A stretch of 64,000 bases of DNA, taken from NCBI RefSeq assembly GCF_030272615.1, contig NC_081406.1, forward strand, positions 472,370,400 through 472,434,399, read 5' to 3'. The notes under the pieces were generated by a model, which saw only the letters and a program-made list of their open reading frames with translations, was not told where the DNA came from and did not search any database. The stretch's first letter is position 1, and each line of letters begins with the position of its first letter. Position numbers and translations under genes: made by a program. Shown in pieces: positions 24,371-34,547 of this stretch. Source of the DNA: Cryptomeria japonica (Eukaryota; Streptophyta; Pinopsida; Cupressales; Cupressaceae).

Positions 24371-26354
24371 ACTTAATGTCTTGTCGGTCCTCCAGCAGGA
24401 GGAAAATTCCTTACTCAGACATTGACTCGAAAATCACCTACGGTACCTTGTCCCGTGCCTCCTATAGCTAGGTTCCAATAAAATCCTTTCATCTTCTCTA
24501 GCCTAGCCCACCTATCTTCCTCTGTGGTCTCATCATGTGGTTTATCTGTATCTCTGCATCCCATTAGTGGCCACATAATAATATATCATTGAAATATCAA
24601 AGGTAGCCAATTATTGCCTTTTGTCCTGCCCAAGCAGATATATTTGAGAGCTCTTTGTATGGTTGCATGATAGTTGGGAAAGGAATGGGGTTCACCCTAA
24701 TTTATATCCTTTGGAAGGTTATTCTAACACTGAGTCAAACGTTCAACTACAGTTTGATTCTCAGTTCCAACCAAATTTTCATACTCTTGAAACACTTCCT
24801 CTCTCAATGGTAAAACTTGGCTTCTGACATCAGGTCTACTCAATAGTTTTTGCCAATCATAATACATTTGCCATGGGTTTTTAGCCTCAACTCTTAGTGG
24901 AAAAGGAAAATCAAGTTCCAATTTCCTGTGCATTCTAGATTGCACTCCCATACTAATTTCATTTTGTATCTAGGACATCAATGCCTTTATTTGAATATCA
25001 CCAATATACAGAAAGGGATTTCATTCATTGTCAGAAGAGATAGCATAATTATGAAAGTAAAAGTCACATAGAAAATTTTTAATGGCTATAGGAGAGCTTT
25101 GGTAAGCACAATAAAACTCTTGTGGAGTCTCCAAAGAAGGACTTAGATCCCTAACAATGTGGTTAAGTTTAAAACATGGATATTGTTCCTTCAGATACAA
25201 AGCATAGACTCTTGGGGGAGCCCTTCACTACATTAACTTGGGAACCATCTTTGCTATAGTATCTACTTTAGTTTGTAACTCAACAATTTGTTTATCCTTC
25301 TTTTCAATTTTCTTTTGTTGCTTGTCAATTATTCCCTCTAGCCTATATTTTCTATTTCCCACTCCATATAAAATGTAAGTGCAACAAATAAGCTAGTGAG
25401 ACATGAAGGGAGCCTATGAGTAGTTACCTGAGGGCTCAAGATCTTATCACCTAGTTCAACAAAATAATCTGCAATTTGGTCTAAATTTGTTAGTCTTTCA
25501 GCTTCATGTATTTCCTGCGGTTGACTCTCTTTCTGACTGTCATGTCCTAATTCTGATGTTTCAATAAAAATAACCTCACTCACACCTCATGTTGCCTACT
25601 ATTTCTGCTTAAACCGATGACTTCTTTTTAATGGAAATTCTTTTGTGGTTGTAGGAGGTTCTACCATAGGAAAACCCTCCTTCAGTTTCTGCTTTATAGC
25701 TACAGGAGGAATCTGCAATTCTCGAGGTCGTTCCACGGTTTCTTCCCCTGTAGTGCCTTGTTCTTTACCTTTCCTTTTATGAAATGCAGCCCCACTTTGA
25801 GTTTGAGTGGTAGGATGCTCAAGACTTGGCTCAATTACTGTTCCTTCCACGCTAGACAAAGCTTCCTCAGCAATAGGAGGTTCAGCGGCAACAGAAACCC
25901 TAGAAGACAAGGCTTCTCTGATATTTTCTTCTTGAACTGCAATTCCTTCTGTAGCAAGAACATTTCCTTCTCCAAATCATCTAATATCCTCAAATTCAAC
26001 CCATGACATCTAAGAGACATCCCTAAGAGACCATTCTACCAATAATTTGATTAATCCATGATTACTCACAAAATAGGTACTACCCTTCTACATCCCTTTT
26101 GCACTAATAGAAATTATGCGATACAAAACATTAGGGATATTAATTCTTCGGTGATGCCTCAGATGACTCAATAATTTGAAGTGAACAGAATGTAGATTGG
26201 ATTAATTACCATCACATGTCATCTACTTCATTACATGAAATGCAACCTGTGGCCATTCTTCTGGAAGAGATATCTGCTTAGTTCCTTGATTGTCCATGCT
26301 AAGAGGTCCATCAGCTGGGTGAGTGAACTTGGCCCTTGCACTTCTTGTGTCCTT
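24371..26354 (-). pseudogene. GypsyA extra 3' ORF, distal part
   Basis: Downstream of integrase in the sense direction GypsyA has a long additional ORF, as Athila/Tat elements often do (env-like or ORF3). This stretch holds its middle and end. Recognisable protein-like sequence includes a charged, Pro/Glu-rich segment at 25599-26020, and a C-terminal piece at 24724-24951 with WQMYYDWQKLLSRPD. Stops are mostly CAG or CAA turned to TAG or TAA, and a frameshift lies between 24951 and 25338. Its upstream continuation is at 37920-38947, because GypsyB was inserted here with a duplication of 25595-26354. No membrane segment or known envelope motif is visible, so the function is unknown. Confidence 0.55.
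25595..26354. repeat. 760-bp flank duplication, left copy
   Basis: This 760-bp piece of GypsyA matches 37920-38679 base for base except for about seven substitutions counted by eye, with no length change. The copies sit on either side of GypsyB, in place of the usual 5-bp target duplication. Confidence 0.9.
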
Positions 26355-26586
26355 GATCTATCTTAGTCTTCCCTAGAGGACCTTCTTGAGTGTATCCTCT
26401 CAGTAGCTTATCCAATCGACAGCGTATGTTCATCACAGAACTGCCGATTTGACTTGGAAGACACAAATTCGCATTTTTGGACACACACACATTTTCTTGA
26501 CATAAATGCGCATTTATTACATTACCTAGTATGAATTAATGACAATAATAAATGCATCAAAGTACGATTGGCTACCAATACATTTT
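26351..26586. repeat. Inverted 217-bp copy of GypsyB interior plus filler
   Basis: 26351-26567 is the reverse complement of 27797-28013 (part of the captured PMD intron) with four differences over 217 bp. It overlaps the 760-bp duplication by cctt (26351-26354), a junction microhomology. Bases 26568-26586 are filler with no clear source. The LTR then begins at 26587, lacking its first 17 bases. Confidence 0.9.
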
Positions 26587-27371
26587 GATAACAATAATAA
26601 CAAAATTGAAAGGCTAAATGAATTCAACCACCAAACCCTAGCCTAACAACAACAAAGATCCACCATAACATATGAAGATTACCTAAGACAATGCAAATAA
26701 CTCAAAATCACAAAGATTATACCATCACATGTCCAATAGGGTTTTGATCTCCATTCTTCCTATCTCCATTGATCTTGCTTGATATGTTTGCTCTCAGATT
26801 TTTGTATGCACAAGAGCTCAACAAAGAACGGAATGTGGTTGCAAGTAGGATCGTAGTGTAGCCAAGTCCTCCAAAATTGTTGATTAGCCTGAGTGATTAG
26901 GGTGAGTGATTAGTCATTAGGATTTGACAATGAAGAAAGCATCTCCTAAAATAGAAGACACAATATGAAATGGAGGGATAAGATTGAGAGGTGTAAAAAG
27001 AGAGGTCGGCTAGGATTAGAGGGTAGGTAGAGGAAATAATAAAATAATGAAAGAGGTAGGTAGTGTATGAATTAAGAGATGAATGACATGTGTCATGTGT
27101 AGAAAAAGATAATGAATCAATTAAATAAATAAAGATTTATTTAATTAATATAAGAATAAGACAATTAAATAAATAAAATATTTATTTAATTTAGGAAAGG
27201 GATAATTTAAATAAATAAATGTATTTATTTAAATGAGAAATAAGGCTAGAAGAGGATAAATGAATTAATTAAATAAATAAAGATTTATTTAATTAATAGA
27301 AGAATTAAGCTTAGATAATTAAATAAATAAAATATTTATTTAATTAGACATGACAATTTTAGGTGTCTACA
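26587..27371 (-). repeat. GypsyB 3' LTR (truncated at outer edge)
   Basis: It ends ggtgtctaca on plus, the TGTAGACACC start common in plant gypsy LTRs when read on the element strand. It aligns end to end with 37135-37919. It contains several ttaattaaataaataaa blocks. The first 17 bases of a complete copy (tgtatatggtgaaaatg) are replaced by filler. Confidence 0.9.
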
Positions 27372-27386
27372 TTTTGCCCCTCTTTG
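27372..27386 (-). other. GypsyB polypurine tract
   Basis: CAAAGAGGGGCAAAA on the element strand lies directly before TGTAGACACC. This is a typical plant gypsy polypurine tract. Confidence 0.85.
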
Positions 27387-27710
27387 AGACAATGCGGCTT
27401 GTCGCGTTGTTTCAAAGAAGATAAGATGAACTGATACAGAGTTGCCCCAGAATGGGAATGATATGCCCCCTCGAGAGATTGGATGAAAATGTCTAAAAAG
27501 ATTGCAGACAATCTCTCGATAAGAAAGACGGGATAGGATGGACTGATCAGATAAAGTGACAAAGTCACGGGATAAGGAAGACTGACTCGGGAAATGAGAG
27601 CTAGGGCAGTCTATAAGATAGACCATGGGGGAAAATACATCCTCATTGTCATCTACACCATCACAAGAGCATAGTGCAAAGCGAAAATAAAGCAGCAACA
27701 GTTAGCAGCG

Positions 27711-28740
27711 ATGGCTTTTGTTCACAGATTCGACCGTGTTCGTCGATTCTAGAGGCCAACGGAGGCAGGAGAGCTAGTGAGTACCACAAAACCTCCTCGT
27801 ACTTTGATGCATTTATTATTGTCATTAATTCATACTAGGTAATGTAATAAATGCACATTTATGTCAAGAAAATGTGTTTGTGTCCAAAAATGCGAATTTG
27901 TGTCTTCCAGGTCAAATCGGCAGTTCTGTGATGAACATACGCTGTCGATTGGATAAGCTGCTGAGAGGATACACTCAAGAAGGTCCTCTAGGGAAGACTA
28001 AGATAGATCAAGGCACTTTGTGATGAACAGTGAGTACCAAGATAGAGTACTTTGTGATGAACAGGGAGTACTAAAATATGAGCAGCACTTTGTGATGAAC
28101 AGGGAGTGCAAATGTGAGTAACACTTTGTGATGAACAGTGAGTGTCACACACGTAGTACTTTGTGATGAACAGGGAGTACTACTAGGATAGATAGCAGCA
28201 CTTTGTGATGAACAGTGAGTGTCACTAGGGTAGATAACCATCTGCATTTAGGTAGCTAGTAGCATTTTGTGATAAACAGTGAATGCCACTATAACTGACA
28301 TGATTGAGTTGTTTGACTACAGGAGTATTTGCCGATGCTAGAGTCACGAGAGAGATTCCCATCGACGCAGAGGTTGCGACTTGAGTTGTCGCTCAAGGAC
28401 AGAGCTGCCATTGAGGAGATGGGTTTGAGACATGTGCTATATGTGCCTGAGTTTCGGGCAAACATGGGTTTGCTGACTGCGCTTACTGAGAGATGGCACT
28501 CTGAGACGTGCACGTTTCATCTGCTGATGGGTGAGATGATAATCACCCTGGAGGATGTATATAGGATTATGCGGAAACCAATTGATGGGGAGCTGATTCC
28601 GTACGATCGAGATGGAGACAGGGATGCCCTTAGACGAGTGTTCTAGGATCCAAGACTGGAGATGAGGGTGGGACACGTGGCATGGGATACCATGACATGG
28701 ATAGGATTAGCACTACCAATAGTGTTGGCAGGAGTGATCA
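27711..28740 (+). pseudogene. Captured plant mobile domain (PMD) gene, antisense in GypsyB
   Basis: Two exons on the strand opposite to the retroelement. Exon 1 (27711-27776) starts MAFVHRFDRVRRF, and its donor is GTGAGT at 27777. The acceptor tttgactacag ends at 28322, and exon 2 (28323-28740) continues in phase with EYLPMLESRERF. The PMD core LTERWHSETCTFHLLMGEM then ITLEDVYRI and PIDGE is clear; PMD occurs in the host MAIN/MAIL proteins and in plant transposons. Another donor GTGAGT lies at 28741. Single stops occur in exon 1 (after RRF) and exon 2 (28644), both TAG that could come from CAG. The rest of the domain was not found, so it is a partial copy. The intron holds the hairpin array. 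Confidence 0.75.
28013..28290 (+). repeat. Seven tandem hairpin units with covarying stems
   Basis: Each unit is stem + ttgtgatgaacag(g/t)g + stem. Stems read gtact/agtac (units 2 and 5), gcact/agtgc (3), acact/agtgt (4), gcatt/aatgc (7). Unit 6 has gcact/agtgt (a G-T pair) and unit 1 gcact/agtac (one mismatch). Units start at about 28013, 28048, 28085, 28121, 28157, 28198 and 28262, spaced 35-64 bases. Five of seven stems are fully paired although their sequences differ. The array lies wholly within the PMD intron. Confidence 0.85.
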
Positions 28741-30452
28741 GTGAGTTCCTCTGTATCAGTTTTGTACCATTTTGTATAATGATGTAGACACCTGTGGGTG
28801 ATTGTAGCCATATGATTTTGACATCATTGTATCATGACACTTTATATATATATATGAGATGATGCATCTTTGTGGCAGCTATATGCATGTGTACCTATGT
28901 GATGAGATGTTCTTATGTGATGGTTATGATATGGAAGCAAATATGTATATGATGCAATGCAATATTTTTTTATTTTTTTGTTCGTTTATGTTTTATATGT
29001 GTATGCATGATGCAAATATGAATGTAAGTAATGCAGATGAATATGATAATGTAAGTGTAAATTGTGCTAACAGGTGTTGTGTGCAAGATGTGATGCAATT
29101 GGGATATCTATATGTATGTGTGAAATGCTTATATGTGGTAATGCAAGTGTAAACTACATGAAATGCAAATGTTTTTGGTGTGTCATTATACTCAGTCATG
29201 TGATAGCAGGCTATGTGGACTTGAGAAGGACAATGGAAGTCAATCAAGAAAGGGGGGATGAAACACAGAAGATATGAAAGTGAAAGAGCTTCTTGTGCGT
29301 TATCATCATTGAGCTTTATTATGGCAAAATAGGTTATGACAATCGAGGCATATGTTCGACCCAGAAAGTCATTGTACCTGTTTGCATGGAGATAAGATAG
29401 TCACAAACAAGGAATGCCCCAGTTCACACTAGACTCACAGTGTCCTCATATCCTTGGACAAGTCATAGCATTACTAAGAGACAATCCACAAACAGAAAAT
29501 ACAAATAGGTGACGATACCCCATCCTCGCCTTTCTAGTCAAAGACATCCTGGAGATAGAAGCTCTAGTCAGAGACATCCTGGAAAAGCTAAAAGACATGT
29601 CACCAAAAAGATAAAATCAAAAGAAAACCAAGACTCGACACCAACATCCACTGTAGTCCTCAAGTTTAGTGTCTCTTGTCACTTGTTTAAGTCTTATTCG
29701 ATTGTGGTCACAATGTTTACTTTCACAAAAAGGATAGATAACACTGAACCATATGTTGTCTGAGTCTGTTGAAAGATTTGATTTTGTTGAAGCTCATTGT
29801 TGCTGCTGTGTCTCATTTGAAACTAACTGAATCCATGAAACTGATACTTTATTGTGGAGAAGATGGAACTTTATTGTGGACTGGCGATGCAGATGTTGCT
29901 TTATTGTGGATTGTGCGTGAATAGACTGAAGGAAGCTGGAAGAAACTATACTCCTCGAAACATGTGATGTTCTCAGTTCCACACCCATTACTAGACGTAG
30001 GATTTGCCTTAGCCACAGATAGGATCTGATTTATTATGGATGGAAAGGGAGTGAAAAGGGAGGGTTATGGATGGCTAACCAATCTTAGGTAGATCAATAA
30101 CAAGCCATGATGGGACTGGGTAAGTTTATTATGGATGAATAGGTTGTGAGTGTGTGCAAAGTGAAAGGATGAAAGTGAATCCTGAAGGAGGGAGGAGCAA
30201 TGTCTCTACGCATGGCGCTGGTGACCCAGTTTTCACCATGGTACTTGCCCAGGGCGCCACCGAAGTGGTTTTCACCATTGGACGAAATTATTTCTCTTTA
30301 CTTTTTTCAAATTTTCAATGTTTTTGTGTCACAAGGCGCCTGTTTGCCAGGTTTTCACCAAGTAACGATTTTTTGTTTTATAATTTTTTTTTTTGTATTT
30401 TTGAATTTTTATTTTTTTTTAATATTTTTTGCATTAGGATATTCCGAAGAGC
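28741..30452. other. GypsyB 3' non-coding region
   Basis: No gene beyond the PMD remnant is supported. Small internal repeats are present: tctagtcaaagacatcctgga-type phrases at about 29532 and 29566; ctttattgtgga three times at 29846-29910, with ttattatggatg at about 30030 and 30127; and three ggcgc/gttttcacca pairs at 30210-30360. T-rich tracts occur at 30370-30430. Confidence 0.6.
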
Positions 30453-33173
30453 TTATGTGTAGAACCTGCGAAGGTGCATGCTATTGATAGGATCCTCCAA
30501 GGGTTCGCCTTCTATAGTTGAGAGCTGATACGCCCCAGATCCATATACTGCTGTGATGATGTAAGGACCAAGCCAGTTGGGTTCAAATTTGCCCTTCTTA
30601 TCTCTATCTTGTTGATTCTTGGGATTCTCTTTGAGTACTAAGTCACCCATCTCAAATGTACGAGGTTTGACTTTATGATTGTAACTGCATTGTTCCTTGA
30701 CTGAATGATGTGAAGCTTGAGTGTCTGTCTTCCTTGATGAAGGAACTGAGATAGAATTACTAGCGTGTGGACTACACAGGCCCATATGCGTGTCACCTGA
30801 AGAAGTTTGGGCATCACTGATAGCAAAGTCCTTTGAGGAAGCTCCATTAAAGGTCCATGATGTATCACCAGAAGGAAAAGGATGTGTGGAACAAGTGGAT
30901 GAGTTATGAAGGCTTATGACTGTGAAAAGAAGTGAAAGTAGGATAGCATGATGGAGACTTAAGATCAACAAGTATGCTTTTTGACTTAAAATTTTAGAAC
31001 TTTTGCCCCCAGTTATTTTGATATTAGGGGAGATCAACTCTTTCTCTTTTTGCTTCATAGGATTTTTATCCTTGACTTTGATTTTTGCAGAGTCCAGTAG
31101 CCTTTGATTTTGATTTGGACTAAAGGACTTCTCTTTATTTTTGACTTTTAGATTTTTCTTTTCAAAGCTTGATTTTTGATCCCCAATTAGTAAGGGCTTT
31201 TGTAATTCTTGTTCATCCAAGTTTGGGAGTGGAGTGGAAATGGAATGAGTGGGTGAAATAGTAAGGCTATGTGAGCTCTCAAGAGGGCTGGCGATACACT
31301 CAATAGATTCTTTGTTGGAACCACTCTTAGGACTATTGATATCAAGAGTTGCTTGCACCACTGGAGGAGATTTGCATTTAGACTCAGTAGCCACAACACT
31401 AGGTGGTTCACACCCAATTCCTTGTAAATTGTTTGTAGATTGTTCTTGTTGACTGAATACCTTAGCAGATAGTGGGAGTTGATCAACATGAAAGATATAC
31501 TCACCACATCCCAAGTCTTTAACCTTGAATTTTTCTTTGAGCTCTACTTGTTTTGATGTAGAAGCTTTCAAGGATTCTGGATCCACATATGCTGATGAAG
31601 GAATAGCTTCTCGATTGAATGGGATTGTTATTTTTGATCCAGGTTGCAAATTGTTGCAATATATGAATGGATTTGGGTCAGCTTTGATGGTCACTTCAAC
31701 TCCATTGTGAGGGAACTTGATACATCGATGATATGTAGATGGGACTGCCCTCATTTCATGAATCCAAGGACGTCCTAGCAATATGTTATATGTGAGATCC
31801 AGGTCTAGGACTTGACAAACCACATCCTTTGTGACTGGCCCAATTCTTAGAGGTAAGGTGACTGTGCCCTTGGATGAGCGCTCTTCATCATCATATGCCT
31901 TGATGGTGATTTTGTTTGTAGAATTCACAGCTTTATCAGAATATCCCAATTGTTTAATGGTGCTCAATGTACAAATGTTTAGACCTGCTCCTCCATCTAT
32001 CAGGACTCGCTTTATTTGATGTTTATGTATGAAAGCTTCAACGTGTAAAGGTGCATTATGTGGCTGACTTATGGAGGCGTCATCGGCTTCTGTGAACGTA
32101 AGGGAATGTGGAATGGAAAGGTATCCCACCATGGCTTGAAACTGGTCCACGTTCAGATCAGTGGGGATAGCAGTGTCTCTCAAGATTTTGTCAAGGATAG
32201 CTTTATGTGCAGGAGATATACGTAAGAGCTCAAGAATAGAGATAAGCGCAGGTGTCTTCCCTAGTTGTTCTACAAGGTCATACTCAGGCTTGATTGATAA
32301 AGGATTGGTATTCTTAGTGGAGGCACCTGGCAATGTAATCTTACCTCGACGGGTTGTAACATGACATTCAGAGGTAGCTTCGGATGAAGATCCCACACCC
32401 TTTAGGACAATTTTAGGTCGCTGAGGAGGATTCTCAGGATTTTTATTTTTGATAGTAATGGTAGAGATATGATTGTCCATTGAGATGTGATTGATGGTAG
32501 AATCATAATTGTAAGGTGCTCTGGTGTAATTGGCTTGATCATCTGTGACTTTGCCTTTTCCTTTGTCATGTTTTGGGAATGGTTCCTTAAACACCTCATG
32601 CTCTTGGTTAGATGAATGTCCCTCAATCTCTATATCTCCTCTGTCAATGAGATCTTGCACAATGTTTTTCAATCGATGGCAATTACTTGTCTTATGACCC
32701 TTTCTCTTATGAAACTCACAAAACTCATCATCATTCCACCAATTCGGTTTTACCTTTGGTTCATATGGAGGAAAATCTGGGACCGTGATCACTTTGTTTG
32801 CTACAAGCTTTTTGAATACTGATTCAAGTGGTTCTCCCAATGGAGTGTACTTCCTTCGTCGTTTAGAAGTTGTTTGATTGTTCACTTGATTGTTGGTAGA
32901 ACTTGATCCAGAAAAGACGACCTTGGGTCTCACTGTGTTGGCATCAACAACACCATCATTAACTGTGTTCTTGTTCTTGTTCCAAAATTTTGGTTTGTCC
33001 TTTCCTTTGAAGTCCTCTTTGTTTTCTTTGAATAGTTTGATAACTCCTTGTTCAATTAAGACTCTTTCTGTTGCTAGGCCCTTTTCAATGACATCCTTGA
33101 ATGTAGACAAACAAGCTTTTCTGAGATCATAGCCAATAGCCTTGTTAACATTTTGTGTGAACATCTCCACCAT
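30453..33173 (-). CDS. GypsyB Gag tail-protease fused to integrase C-terminus (906 codons)
   Basis: A 906-codon frame that continues the upstream Gag frame after one stop at 33174-33176. Residues 152-165 are a zinc-knuckle variant (C-x2-H-x4-H-x4-C). Residues about 365-490 are a retropepsin-like protease with active-site IDGGAG (392-397; usual D-S/T-G) and the flap-end ILLGRPW. A Ser/Lys-rich linker follows. The last 75 residues (FEMGDLVLKENP, then GPYIITAVYGSGAYQL) are the C-terminal integrase tail. RT, RNase H and the integrase core are absent, yet the reading frame crosses the deletion. The protein would act in particle assembly and processing, with enzymes supplied in trans. Confidence 0.8.
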   Translation of the reverse strand: MVEMFTQNVNKAIGYDLRKACLSTFKDVIEKGLATERVLIEQGVIKLFKENKEDFKGKDKPKFWNKNKNTVNDGVVDANTVRPKVVFSGSSSTNNQVNNQTTSKRRRKYTPLGEPLESVFKKLVANKVITVPDFPPYEPKVKPNWWNDDEFCEFHKRKGHKTSNCHRLKNIVQDLIDRGDIEIEGHSSNQEHEVFKEPFPKHDKGKGKVTDDQANYTRAPYNYDSTINHISMDNHISTITIKNKNPENPPQRPKIVLKGVGSSSEATSECHVTTRRGKITLPGASTKNTNPLSIKPEYDLVEQLGKTPALISILELLRISPAHKAILDKILRDTAIPTDLNVDQFQAMVGYLSIPHSLTFTEADDASISQPHNAPLHVEAFIHKHQIKRVLIDGGAGLNICTLSTIKQLGYSDKAVNSTNKITIKAYDDEERSSKGTVTLPLRIGPVTKDVVCQVLDLDLTYNILLGRPWIHEMRAVPSTYHRCIKFPHNGVEVTIKADPNPFIYCNNLQPGSKITIPFNREAIPSSAYVDPESLKASTSKQVELKEKFKVKDLGCGEYIFHVDQLPLSAKVFSQQEQSTNNLQGIGCEPPSVVATESKCKSPPVVQATLDINSPKSGSNKESIECIASPLESSHSLTISPTHSISTPLPNLDEQELQKPLLIGDQKSSFEKKNLKVKNKEKSFSPNQNQRLLDSAKIKVKDKNPMKQKEKELISPNIKITGGKSSKILSQKAYLLILSLHHAILLSLLFTVISLHNSSTCSTHPFPSGDTSWTFNGASSKDFAISDAQTSSGDTHMGLCSPHASNSISVPSSRKTDTQASHHSVKEQCSYNHKVKPRTFEMGDLVLKENPKNQQDRDKKGKFEPNWLGPYIITAVYGSGAYQLSTIEGEPLEDPINSMHLRRFYT

Positions 33174-34547
33174 TTATTTTTGCGAAATTTCGCAAGAGCA
33201 TCTACTAGCTAGGTTTCTCCATCTCTGTAAGAATGTTGCGAAAGATTCTCCTTCCTTTTGTTTCGTATTGCACAAGGTAGTAACTGAGACATCTGTTTCA
33301 ATGTTGTAAGAGAAATGCTGAATGAATGCCTCTGCTAAGTCACCCCATGACTTAATACCGGGAGGTAATTGAGAAAACCATTCCATAGCTTGGTCACCTA
33401 AGCTCTGTGGGAACAACCTCATCAAGTATGTTTCTTCTACCGCTACCTCAATGCAAGCTATGAAGAATTGTCTTATATGTGCCTTGGGGTCTCCTCTCCC
33501 TCTATATTTGTCAAATTTTGGTGTTACAAAGTGCGGAGGAAATGGAGGCATTGGAATGCTCTTATCGAAGGGATAAGGGCATATATCTCTCATAGTGTAT
33601 GTAGGTTTGGATGTACTCATGTCCTCCACTTTCTTTTGTAGATCTCTAATTTGTTGCTCCAAATTATTTTTGGGAGGAGATTGATTTCTTGTAGCATACC
33701 CCATGTTTGTAACACCCATTTGAGGAGGAACTTGTTGCATGTATGGATGATACTGATCGTAGACATGTCCATATGGAGGTCTATATTGATGTGGCATATA
33801 TGGAGCACTTGGCATAACTTCTTGTTGAGGGACCCCATATCTATTTTGTGTATATAAACCATATTCAATAGGCCTTTCATTTTCCATTGTGTTGCCCCCA
33901 ATTTTGACATGAGGTCTCCTTGTGTCAAAATTTTGAGGATGTCCTTGAGTATCCACTTGTCTTGATTGATCCATACCTTGAGCATGTGTTTGAGCATAAG
34001 GCCTCCATGATGGTCTTTGAATGTAAGTATCATATGTTTGAGCTTGTGTATGTGGGATTGCTGGTTTTTGAAGCAAAACTGATGGTGACTCAGGCATCAT
34101 ATTCAGTCCTCTATTTCCTCCACTATTTGGTCTCCTTTGATCCATGTTGGATTGAGTTTGTTGTGAGGGTCGACTTTCCATAAGTTGAGATAAGTCAAAA
34201 TCATGTGGTATTTTAGCTCCACTTTGTGCCATCATGTTTAAAAAGTATTGATGATCTCTCCTCATTATCTCTTCAACCAATCTATTAAATTGAGGATCCA
34301 TTATGGATTCTTGTATGTCTGCTGATAGTATTGAACAGTTGTCAACATTGTCATTGTGTGTAGTATTGTTGTTTATAGCGTTTGCGCTTTCCACATTTGG
34401 ATTGTTTCTATAAACATTCATGTCTGGTAATGTAGTGTGCTCAGGATTGTAGAATAGATCATTGTCATACTCATAAGAACTCATGTTTGCAGATTCTTGA
34501 GCTTCTTTAGCTATTCTCCTAGATTTTTGAAGGCGGGTTTCAACCAT
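33174..34547 (-). CDS. GypsyB Gag, N-terminal part (457 codons)
   Basis: Starts MVETRLQKSRRIAKEAQ and reads for 457 codons in the same frame as the 906-codon ORF below it. Residues 130-300 are rich in Gln, Pro and Tyr and probably disordered. Residues about 345-457 match the retrotransposon Gag capsid pattern (IRQFFIACIEVAVEE, AMEWFSQLPPGIKSW, AFIQHFSYNIE). The capsid continues after the stop with EMFTQNVNKAIGYDLRK. The stop is TAA directly before ATG and would be CAA (Gln) before a single C-to-T change, so this was probably one 1,364-codon ORF. Gag forms the cytoplasmic particle that packages element RNA. Confidence 0.8.
   Translation of the reverse strand: MVETRLQKSRRIAKEAQESANMSSYEYDNDLFYNPEHTTLPDMNVYRNNPNVESANAINNNTTHNDNVDNCSILSADIQESIMDPQFNRLVEEIMRRDHQYFLNMMAQSGAKIPHDFDLSQLMESRPSQQTQSNMDQRRPNSGGNRGLNMMPESPSVLLQKPAIPHTQAQTYDTYIQRPSWRPYAQTHAQGMDQSRQVDTQGHPQNFDTRRPHVKIGGNTMENERPIEYGLYTQNRYGVPQQEVMPSAPYMPHQYRPPYGHVYDQYHPYMQQVPPQMGVTNMGYATRNQSPPKNNLEQQIRDLQKKVEDMSTSKPTYTMRDICPYPFDKSIPMPPFPPHFVTPKFDKYRGRGDPKAHIRQFFIACIEVAVEETYLMRLFPQSLGDQAMEWFSQLPPGIKSWGDLAEAFIQHFSYNIETDVSVTTLCNTKQKEGESFATFLQRWRNLASRCSCEISQK

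Noticed and set aside
25758-26006. Plus-strand frame repeated at 38083-38331 as a duplicated gene
   Set aside because: Antisense shadow of the GypsyA 3' ORF in the 760-bp duplication.
28013-28290. CRISPR-like array
   Set aside because: Repeats are short hairpins with irregular spacing in a plant retroelement intron; there are no unique spacers of constant length and no cas genes.
28859-29277. Open frames downstream of PMD exon 2
   Set aside because: Cys/Met/Tyr-rich translations of atg/tgt-rich low-complexity DNA in competing frames, with no PMD continuation recognised.
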